Assembly (NCBI GenBank): GCA_012932295.1
Contig: JAAONU010000123.1
Coordinates: 5,766,001-5,830,000 of the forward strand
Length of the DNA stretch: 64,000 bases
Direction of reading: 5' to 3'
DNA from: Cyclina sinensis
Taxonomy: Eukaryota; Mollusca; Bivalvia; Venerida; Veneridae
Shown: piece by piece, positions 58,330 through 64,000 of the stretch
How the letters are laid out: the number at the start of each line of letters is the position of its first letter
How positions within the stretch are numbered: position 1 is the first letter of the stretch
Made by a program: the position numbers and the translations under genes
Notes under the pieces: generated by a model
Database searches by the model: none
What the model saw: the letters and a program-made list of their open reading frames with translations, nothing else
Told to the model about the DNA's origin: nothing

Positions 58330-58480
58330 TATCATGGCAGTTTCGAATTACAGTTTTGGACTATTGAAATAAAGTCTTTGAAAAATGGCTTTTAGCTTGT
58401 GACAGAGATTTCTGCGAAATATCGATGCCAGTCATTGAATCTGAACATAAAGCAAAGAAAGTTCTCAATAACGTTAATAA
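58330..58480. repeat. Diverged block-A fragment
   Basis: TGGCAGTTTCGAATTACAGT, then TGAAATAAAGTCTTTGAAAA, ATGGCTTTTAGCTTG and GAATCTGAACATAAAGCAAA align in order with 14,945-15,075 (ACAGTTTCAAATTGCAGT, GGAACGAAGCATTTATAAA, TGGCTATAGGCTTAGG, GAATGTAAAGTAAAGAAA). Confidence 0.6.
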
Positions 58481-58527
58481 CTGTATTAAAGACGACACTA
58501 TCAATGAAAATTATCTTAACAATAACA

Positions 58528-58695
58528 TCAAAAATTTGGTATCATACACAGAAGCAATCATAAGACACAGCCATGTCTAATTGTAATGTATAAAAGTTTC
58601 TATTAACATGCTCAAAATTTTGGTATCATACACAGAAGCAATCATAAGACACAGCCATGTCTAATTGCAATGTATTACAGTTTCTTTTAACATGC
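58528..58695. repeat. 84-bp tandem duplication, two copies
   Basis: The two copies start at 58,528 and 58,612. They share TTGGTATCATACACAGAAGC, AATCATAAGACACAGCCATG and TCTAATTG.AATGTAT, with only a few differences, so the duplication is fairly recent. Confidence 0.95.
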
Positions 58696-58699
58696 TAAG

Positions 58700-61600
58700 T
58701 CTTCCTGATACATGGTTATATTTCTGGAGTATAACAAACATTATTATGTATAAAATATATAAAACTCAGTATTTTCATTTCCAAATCAGTAAGAAACGCA
58801 GACAATGACTATCGATATCATGTACCTCTGTTCTCCAAATTTGTCCCCAATAATTGAAAATTCTCCTACGTAGACACTTTCATTACTACATTACCTTTCA
58901 ACAATCCATCATTTTGGTACAGTCACAGACGAATCTGATCTTAAGATGGAAGAATTGCTCCAGGAATAAAGTTTCTTACACCAAAACAATAGTGAATCCT
59001 GTATAAATATGGTTGCAGGTGGGCAACAAAATATTCTAGGAAGACTGATGGTTGCAGGTGGCAAAGAATACTTTATTCTTTCGTCTAACAAATACATTTT
59101 AATCAACAGAAATATAAAGGCTACGATTAATAAACTGTTTTGAATGTTTTATCAGTCGTACACACTTCTTGATATTTTGAAAGGTAAATGTAAGTTTAGT
59201 GTAAAAGTCCATCGACTTCATCTGAGAGTGCTTAGATATTTCAGAATGAGCAAAAGAGTTAAATATTACCAAGATAGTCTGAAGATGCAAAAGATAGCTA
59301 AAGACTAACAGAAAAAGTAAAAGTTTGACCGAAACAGAACAAAAATGGGAAAGACAGTTCAAATCTGTCTATTAGAGTACTAAGCTATCATAGACAATGT
59401 ATAGATCACTGAAAAAGTTCCAAATCTAAGCAAAGCTCATAAAGAGAATTAACAGCTGGCTTAGAAAGGCCAAATTTTACCAATTTTACACTGACCATGA
59501 GAGTCCAAAACATTGTTTAGAGGTTAACAAACAAAATCTCAATTATACAAGTGAATTCTAAAATGAAAAAGCAGGACAAACTTATCAAAAAGTAAATCTC
59601 AGATTCAGAGCATAGCCAAGTAAACCTGTATGTAGGTAACAGAAAGGGCAACTGAGACCACAACGAATCAATCCTTTCTGCAAACAACAATGTTGAATGA
59701 GAGGCACAGCAAACCACAACTGTTTGTATATATCAGCAATACATATCTGCAAATAAAGACAGGAGAATCAGGAGTAAATCAAATCAAAATTGTCAGAAAT
59801 TACAAGGAAATTCTTCAGTTAAAAGCAAGACTCACAAGAAAATTGCAAGTCGATTTATTTTTTGAAAAACTTTTAATCAAATAGAATTTATAGTTAAACT
59901 AAAACTATCCTATTTGACCAGACTATTGTATACAAATAAACATAATAAGATTGAGACAGAAACTCTGTACACAAAAGAAGGTACGATAGTGTCCTTGCCA
60001 GAAAAAAAATCGAGCAAAAATGTGACTTGCTTTTCAAGAAGAACATTTAACAGTCTCCTATTTTTGAAAGTAATTTATATACACATGTTTGATAGCGTGT
60101 ACAAATGTTAGGCTCAATAATCAACAGTCATGGTATTACGTTCCAGTTATTTATGTAATCTATATAGATGTTTGATACTTTCAGATACTTCTGTTACACA
60201 GGTTTTATCTTAATTTCACCTCATTTTGACACTGTCAGCTCTGTCAGTATAGCTGAAAATGATATCAATATTGATAATTAGACAGAAGGAATAGCAAAGA
60301 TATAAAAAAAATTCAATAATTAACTAATTAACATCAGAACAGTTCTTTATTGACGTTGTGCTAATAGGTTATACCCTTATTGTTTTAAATAATTATAAAA
60401 AGCTAACATAGAAGATACAAAGAAAAGCATGTCTAAAAAAAACGTAAATATTTATTTATAAGGTTTGAGAAAAATCGTAAAAATCACATGATAACAAACA
60501 GATAAATGAATGTAAAGCATGTTTACATCTATATAAAGTGCGCAGACACATAGAACTTAATGATGTGCATATAATTACTTGTACATTCAAAAGGTAAAAA
60601 AATAGAGATCGAAAAAAGATTGAAAAATGACATATTTCCCTGTCTGTTAGATTTAATTGCAAAAATATTAAATTGATATATTTAAGTAAGTATACCGGGA
60701 AGTAATAGCTTCTATGATAATACTCATTTGCTGCCACTAGTTAGATATATTATTATATGCATTAAATATATCAACAATTTATTAATAATTGTCTCGTTAT
60801 CTCTCAGTTACAGTTTTCAATACTAAAAAAACAGTGATCACTACTGGTACATCATTATAACTGCATTAACGTCTTCACTAGAAGTTCTGATTAAACTAAA
60901 TAATTTGTCGGATCTTTCCTGTTTTCAAACAGTGCATGACTGCTTACTCTCTATTTCCCTTACCAAATTCTTCAAATAAAGACTTGAGTAAATTATATCA
61001 AATCCTTGCTTCTGAGCAACCATAAGGGGAGGACTAGAGGACCAGCTTTGTGCAGATTTTAAAGCAAAATAAACCAGTTAATAAACACAGCAAATCTGCC
61101 GTGGTATTTTTGTGCTTTAGAGGTTTAATTCATTTTAAAACAAGAGCTATCAATGGTTCATTTTAGATGCACATTATTTCACGTCTATCTGTATAACACC
61201 AAATCCTATATTGCAATGTTACAGAATTACATATAAATATATGGTCATTATTTGAAATCCGCTTTCATTTTAAACATTGTAGTTAAATGATTTTTGATTC
61301 CTTTGATGTTGTTGTTTTATGCCTTATGTCCTTTTGAACCATTTCTTATGCAGAACAATGATTGATATCTAATACATATTGCTTATAAGATATATGACAA
61401 TATACTGGAGATAGAGTCAAGATTCTCTGACATTAATAGAAGAAATAAGGAAATGACGGCATAATTAATACAAATTTTAACATTTTAGAAACAACTGACT
61501 AGAAACAGAGATTTATTTACAAAACATATTACACAGATTTATATTATTGACTAGCATAATACCTAGAAAGGAAGTACTTCCATGTGACCTCCAGAAAAAA

Positions 61601-62090
61601 ACAAAGTTTTTCCCTATGGACCATTCTGAAGAACAACCATTTTCTCTGACCTTATATACAGTCACGATATTACATGCCAACTGCCTATAAATATTTCTTT
61701 TTTTTCTGACATATTCCGCCTCTGAAATAATTGTTTTTACATTTTTCTACATAAGAACTTTGATACTAATGATAATTAATGATTTGGTTTTACACTTTTT
61801 CCAAGACTGGTTGCTTTCTTCTTATTCAAGAATTTTTTTCTTTTGAGACGAATGCTGATGACGTACAGACTCTTTCTGATGACCAAGCATACTGTTATGT
61901 GGTCGTTGCGACTGTTGGAAATAGCATATATATTCAAAGTATTAGATTAGATTAGAATACAAGAATACAATTAGCAAGTTATGATATAAGAACAGCCAGA
62001 CGTCTGTGACTAAATAAACCACAGATAGAGAGAATAAATGCACAAAAAGCAAGAAATGTGGTATCTTTTTTTCTAAATGGAAGAATCAGA
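58700..62090. other. AT-rich sequence, no gene recognised
   Basis: Short ORFs (for example 59,362-59,099 minus, 59,690-59,884 plus and 60,737-60,456 minus) have no known domain or conserved copy. A minor ~40-bp duplication (ATGGTTGCAGGTG at 59,009 and 59,048) is present. No RNA gene was recognised. Confidence 0.5.
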
Positions 62091-62099
62091 TTCTAAATC

Positions 62100-62565
62100 A
62101 CCTTGACAGTGATTTGTGCCGGATCCTTGGGTCTTTTTCGCGACAAGTCATCTTAATTTGAGGAACATTTGTGGCAAATTATATCAAACCTTTTTGAAAA
62201 GTGAGTGAGTAACAGAAAAGATATAAACGTACAGGTAGACATTATTCCATATTATTTCTCAGGACAGTTTGACTGACAGACAGGCAAAGGGGCTGTTTGC
62301 AACATCTTGCCTTTGTATGGTGAACTCTTAGTATGGTGAGTTTTGGCACAGATAAGGTAGGTATAACATGATATCCTGTGATATACCAGGAAGTCACAAA
62401 GTGGATCCGAACATGCAGACTGGCAGTGTAATAAATTATTTGGACAATGATTTGTGACTGGTTCCAGGTTTTAATTGTGACACGTCTGAATGTAAAATGA
62501 AGTGTTACAAAGCGGACACGATTGTACAGGGACGGACGGTGCGATTACTGTATGCCTTTTAGCAA
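62100..62565 (+). repeat. Remnant of a bivalve interspersed repeat (3' end CGGACGG...GTGCGATTACTG)
   Basis: Repeating phrases CAGTGATTTGTGCCGGATCC (62,108) and CAATGATTTGTGACTGGTTC (62,446), then GAAGTGTTACAAAGCGGACA (62,500) and GGGACGGACGGTGCGATTAC (62,529), resemble the 3' part of a common bivalve repeat whose end reads ACGGACAGTGCGATTACTAT followed by ATGCC. Recognition rests on recall. The element is degraded and non-coding. Confidence 0.55.
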
Positions 62566-62669
62566 GAAGATTTATCTTCACTCTTATTATGACCATTATT
62601 CAAATAGAAGAAAACGAATTCATGAATATAACTAGAAAAAGCAATGCCATTAAAGAGTTAAGTAAAATT

Positions 62670-62820
62670 ACAGAAATTGAACTTGACAATGCTCATATAA
62701 TACAGCAATCATTGCACAATAATATTTCTTTTATATATGAGACTGCCAAAGAAGCAGTTTTATGCGACATGTCATTTCCATTTAAATGTCTTTTCTCCCA
62801 CTAATATCTTCATTCTGTAT
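62670..62820 (+). repeat. Segment shared with 13,310-13,470
   Basis: GCAGTTTTATGCGACATGTC followed by ATTTCCATTTAAATGTCTTT aligns with GCACTTTTATGCGACATCTC and ATTTCCATATAAATGTATTT at 13,401-13,440, with weaker similarity upstream. Both copies are open in one frame (VLCDMSFPFKCLF and LLCDISFPYKCIF). It may be a shared repeat or an exon relic; no gene model can be built. Confidence 0.5.
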
Positions 62821-62999
62821 CATTGACCAAAATCAAACGATATTGGAAAATTTTACAACCCATTTATAGTTTCGGTACATAGGCAAATCTGAACGCAGCA
62901 GGTTACTGATTCAAGGGTATTTCTCTCCGTCAAAATATTTCTGCAGTACCACGAAGGAAGATTACAATACAACAATTTATCCTAAACACTTCGCTTACT

Positions 63000-64000
63000 A
63001 ACAGAGTTCATAAGTTAACCGTAGCCAATATTTACCATGGAAGCAGTTTGAAATATTTTTGAAGCAGTTCACCAGACAAGATTTTAGAGCTTTCGGATTT
63101 GTGGTTTTAGGCATGAAGATAACCAATTTTTTCGCTATGTATTTCTATGTAAAATATGTGCCCGCAGGCAGTGCAAAAGATGGTTGTAAAATTTGATCAA
63201 TATTACTAGATATCCACTAGTAAATTCTTCTCTGTGATTTTAGTTCTAGGCAATAGAATTTAAAAGATTTTCTTAATATTTCTGTGTTACAGATGTGAAC
63301 CCTTCTAGTGAACAGCTGAAATAAGCAGAGGGGCATACATTGAAATATCTTGCAAAATGTTCACTTAACTATATATTTATTTTCAGAAGCTCAGGGAAAT
63401 ATTTTCAGACATGAATTTTAACTTTTGACTTTATGAATCTAACGTTGGCGTGGAGCCAATGATAGTACCAGGGTAAAAGCTTGAGCTCTACTTGGCAATG
63501 CTTTATACAAAATGTCATACAAATGTTTGGGTTCTTGAAGTTTCAGACTATTTGACAACCAATGTGGGAGAAAATTATGATCTCAGTGGCATAATTTGAT
63601 CAATACGGATACATGTCCGTTAAAGCTTCATACACAATTTCAGAACTCTTGGCTTTATGGTTTCAGACTGAAAATATTTCAAGTTTTTCTTACGTATTTC
63701 TTCAAACATGTGACCTTCTGGCAGCAAATAATGATCTTAGAGACACAATTTAAAAATACTGTTAGAAGTCTACTGACGCTGCACTTAGCAAAACTTCAGA
63801 ACCCGAGGCATGTGGTTTCAGATAGATTTTATTGATATTTCTACAAAAAGATATGTGACATTTTATGCAAAATATGACCTCAGAGGAATAATATGGAAAA
63901 AAATCTATATAGAAGGCCACTTGACAATACAACATACCAATTTAAGAAGTTTCAACCTTAGATAAGAAGGACTGCGATGAAAGTTTGCCGAAATAGGTTG
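63000..64000. repeat. Degenerate ~150-bp tandem repeats
   Basis: A loose pattern recurs roughly every 150 bp: AGTTTCAGA or TTTGTGGTTTTAGG, a TTTTC..A.GTATTTCT string, ATGTGACC..CTGGCAGC and ATGATCTNAG.G.CA.AATTT (for example near 63,120, 63,280, 63,570, 63,730 and 63,880). It resembles an old core array of the bivalve type. Boundaries are uncertain and the last unit runs out of the window. Confidence 0.5.

Noticed and set aside
62502..62804. 100-codon ORF starting in repeat sequence
   Set aside because: Its first part is the 3' end of an interspersed repeat. Only the last ~40 codons resemble another place in the window, so it is not a gene as it stands.

Overview
The window looks like AT-rich, gene-poor intergenic or intronic DNA from a bivalve mollusc. 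The evidence is its repeats. Sequences ending in an AGCTCACC...GGTGAGCT hairpin, ~145-165 bp core tandem arrays, a TGACCTTGACCTTGA-bearing array followed by a GTTTTC-GTT-GAAAAC hairpin, and a 3' end reading GACGGTGCGATTACTGTATGCC-like sequence are all familiar from bivalve genomes. There are no operons, ribosome binding sites or prokaryotic features. No complete host gene was recognised. One short ORF (3,327-3,611) has a good start context and may be a first exon. All comparisons were made by eye, so identities and boundaries are approximate.

The dominant structure is a set of old, diverged duplication blocks that return in a broadly fixed order. From left to right: a 28-bp minisatellite (1-1,863); a block-B tail remnant (~5,100-5,270); a block-C copy (~5,430-5,650); a decayed BEL/Pao retrotransposon on the minus strand (~6,420-8,770) with a tRNA-Thr-derived fragment at its edge; block D (~9,230-9,430); block A copy 1 (~10,340-17,960); block B copy 1 (~18,350-21,420); two nested, oppositely oriented hairpin-ended elements (21,483-~23,830); block A copy 2 (~23,830-28,470) carrying a Tc1-like transposase fragment; a tandem-array element split by a degenerate LINE (~28,720-32,449); block B copies 2 and 3 head to tail (32,452-~39,770 and ~39,790-51,700), the third with a LINE reverse transcriptase and another hairpin-ended element; a SINE with perfect target-site duplications (52,099-52,310); then alternating C, D and A modules (52,380-~58,480) and degenerate repeats to the end.

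The coding sequences seen with confidence belong to mobile elements: two non-LTR retrotransposons (29,385-31,766 and ~47,405-49,333), a Tc1/mariner N-terminal fragment (25,537-25,921), and BEL/Pao gag-protease-RT remnants (8,268-6,420). All are broken. The second LINE is close to intact across its reverse transcriptase but carries one nonsense codon and has lost both ends.

The block duplications mostly predate the element insertions, because several elements sit in only one copy of a block: LINE-2 and HP-4 only in B3, the Tc1 fragment only in A2, and the 60-bp array only in B2. No undescribed defence or metabolic system is visible. The most unusual items are the shared architecture of the hairpin-ended elements, the 60-bp array whose copies are almost perfectly identical, and short stretches that stayed identical between otherwise diverged blocks.
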